From Chondrosia reniformis (Eukaryota; Porifera; Demospongiae; Chondrillida; Chondrillidae): a DNA stretch of 64,000 nt. The notes below the pieces were generated by a model. That model was given only the letters and a program-made list of their open reading frames with translations. It made no database searches and was not told where the DNA came from. The position numbers and the translations under genes were made by a program. The stretch spans positions 7,859,130 through 7,923,129 of the forward strand of contig OX359191.1 of NCBI GenBank assembly GCA_947172415.1. Reading direction: 5' to 3'. Below are positions 61,924 through 64,000 of this stretch, piece after piece. How positions within the stretch are numbered: the stretch's first letter is position 1; every line of letters begins with the position of its first letter.

Positions 61924-64000
61924 CTCCCCGGATAAGTGGCCTCCCACGCGCTACGAAATATATCAGCACTCCCCCATTATGAAATTCGTATAACTTAGTA
62001 TAACACATCCGAACAAAATAACTACTGAACTATATACGTATAAGCTTTATAAGGCAGGGAGTAACGTACAAGGTGTATAACAAGTTGTCCATTGGTCAGT
62101 CATTGTGGGTGTTTCGATGTCTGTGAGGGGATGTGTAATACATGTAGTTGTACGTATATGGTCACTGGTGAGATAATATTAACTGATAACATGCAATATT
62201 ATTACGAAGATAATTAACAGTCCATTTGCTGAAACTCTTTCAAATGAAGCTAAGAATTGGTGTCGGCATTAACAGACACCCTCATGTAGTTAATAATTTA
62301 CTCTCGCAAATGTACCTATAAAATTTTATAGGTGAAATCCTCTCAAGCGTGTTAGAAAAAAATGAAAAGGTCCAAGCCTGCTCCCAATCCCTATTACAAT
62401 TATCGAACAAAAGCGAAAAAAATTATAGTTCATCTGATGAAAATGAATGGAAGGTATAAGTTCATAAAATAAGACTTTATTCTTCTACTGAAGACTTGAG
62501 AAAAAACAGTCACGTTTGGAGGTATAACTGAAAGAGAAAAAGATTATACACTATTTGTGTCATTGATCCAACTTCTGCCTCCTTGATGGTAGTGTACATA
62601 TGTGTACACCAAGGATTCACAGAAGATCAAGATAGGGAAGGGGACGGGGACTCCCGGGATCACTGATGAGGGGTGGAGTTCCCAGGGGCGGCTGTCTGGC
62701 CCGGTGGAGAAGAAGATGAAAGAAGGGTGACCCAGTGGAGAAGAAGATGAAAGAAGGGAAAAGAAGGAAGAAAAGACTACTGTATCTTCATCTAAAGCTC
62801 TCTTTAGGTTTAGTTCCCCTATAGGCTCTAGATCTTTTTACAGAATAGGCATATAGCATGTAGGAAAATGGTATCTTAGATTTTTCATATGCATGTCCGC
62901 TACCAGTGCAGTTCTGAGTGAACATAAATATATGCTACAGTACTCATAAATAGCTGACACTATGTATACCGTATGTTATTATTCATGCATACACAGCAAC
63001 AATCCTGTAAAGAAGCAGTTGTTCAACATACAGTGGCTGCTAATTCATTCTGGCTATATGATTACACTTGCATAATATATATTATATATCAACATCTTCA
63101 GATACAACTGTACATTGGTAATATAATAAATTGTTTTAACAGAAACTTTAAATTTTGTACAAAATTCTGAAAAGGAATTAGCAATTACAAACAATCTCAA
63201 GTTAAGTGACAAAAAGAAAATATTCACAAAAAGTCTACGTAAGATGAAAAGGATTTTCCTTGGGTGGCTGTATGCACTTAAAACATGGGCTAAAAATTTT
63301 ACGAAAATAATAAACAAATGCTCTCCTGTAAGCCATTCCTAGCAAGTTGATGATTATAGGATTGGCGGCTGTGCTGATTACTGTCATTCTGATTGAGTAA
63401 AAGAGAAGTTCCTTTTGTAGGGAATTGGAACTTGAGCTGGTTAATACTTCTGTCTTCTCCACTAAAGAGTAGATTATCAAGCTCTATATATAAGAAAACA
63501 AAGATGCAAGAACATATATATGCACACATATACACTGGAAATGGCTTAAACAGTTATTACACATATGTACAGCATATAATATAGCACACATATATATATA
63601 TCCTCTATATAATCAGATATATAGCACACATAATACAACAAAATTTAGTGTAATTCAGTAATCTATTGCAACATGTGTCTGTATTGTACAATCATCTGAT
63701 GGTTGTACATTTACTCACACAGCCATTTCATATACATTGAAAACATATGAAATGCTATTAAACGTTTAGAGTGCATACATATACACAAACAGTCAGTGCT
63801 ATATATACTATCCAGAGCTTTTCCATTTCTCCATACATAACCACTATTTCAGAATCTACTCAAATAGTTCAATACTATATATATAGCTGAATGTTAGTCC
63901 AAACTGGGGTCTCTATACAAACAGTAGTATATAAGATCAAGATGAAGACAAAGATTCCCAGGGTCACTGATGAAGGGTGAAACAGCTGTCTGGCCCAGTG
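61924..64000. other. Gene-free flank upstream of RAP1GAP
   Basis: Holds the presumed RAP1GAP 5' UTR and promoter near 61924-62150, two copies of the dispersed GAAAACTCTT family (62630-62875 and 63950-64000) and AT-rich DNA. No protein frame or RNA gene is convincing. Confidence 0.55.
63961..63996 (+). ncRNA. Type I hammerhead-ribozyme-like motif (degenerate)
   Basis: In order: GGGTCA (stem I 3' strand), CTGATGA, AGGGT, GAAAC, AGCT, GTC, TGGCCC (stem I 5' strand). GGGTCA pairs with TGGCCC over six positions, one of them a wobble. Stem II is nearly absent here but reads GGGA/TTCC in the copy at 45640-45686. This is the strand order of a type I hammerhead with minimal stem III. Activity is unproven. 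Confidence 0.35.

Noticed and set aside
61811..62008. 65-codon frame beginning MCYTKLYEF as RAP1GAP exon 1
   Set aside because: Its phase cannot join exon 61340-61436; the frame starting at 61923 (MELEDGSR) joins cleanly.

Overview
The window is eukaryotic. Genes are split into many short exons joined by GT/AG introns, the composition is AT-rich, and the intron and intergenic DNA is full of microsatellites, minisatellites and small inverted-repeat elements. The gene set is animal: a CHD3/4/5 (Mi-2) remodeller, an mGluR-like family C GPCR, a TRPA-like channel, two sn-1 diacylglycerol lipases, a Rap1GAP and a nucleolin-like protein. Compact introns, high divergence from vertebrate sequences, and a CARD/NB-ARC protein beside an ankyrin/Roc-COR protein suggest a non-bilaterian metazoan. 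A demosponge fits best; this is an inference, not proven by the sequence. I rebuilt the gene models by hand from splice sites and reading phase. Each of the eleven intact models sums to a whole number of codons.

Layout. 3-5504 (+): 3' half of the CHD/Mi-2 gene. 6623-8206 (+): a small secreted, Cys-containing orphan. 8209-9106 (+): a broken permuted-papain (YiiX-like) pseudogene carrying a 206-bp insertion. 9373-12948 (-): mGluR-like GPCR. 13099-16320 (+): UQCC1/CBP3 complex III chaperone, head-to-head with the GPCR across about 150 bp. 16904-26812 (+): TRPA-like channel in 19 exons; a near-intact 179-bp-arm hairpin lies in its first intron. 26813-30454: no gene, with a GC-richer block and a 54/48-bp minisatellite. 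30455-35220 (-) and 35554-42150 (-): tandem DAGL paralogues with identical intron positions and a 142-bp identical tract over the catalytic-serine exon.

42342-46765 (-): ankyrin/P-loop Roc-COR-like protein with Cys pairs near its C-terminus. 46888-50426 (+): CARD-like/TM/NB-ARC/TPR-like/TM protein, head-to-head with the Roc-COR gene. 50907-54648 (-): nucleolin-like protein. 54875-61923 (-): Rap1GAP in 24 coding exons, including one GC-AG intron. 61924-64000: no gene.

Themes. Several genes act in membrane or lipid signalling (GPCR, TRPA, DAGL, Rap1GAP), but nothing shows that they are co-regulated. The most unusual items are the STAND/ROCO head-to-head pair, the gene-conversion tract between the lipases, the perfect long hairpin, and a dispersed repeat family with a type I hammerhead-ribozyme-like arrangement. 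No RNA or protein evidence was available; all boundaries are from sequence alone.
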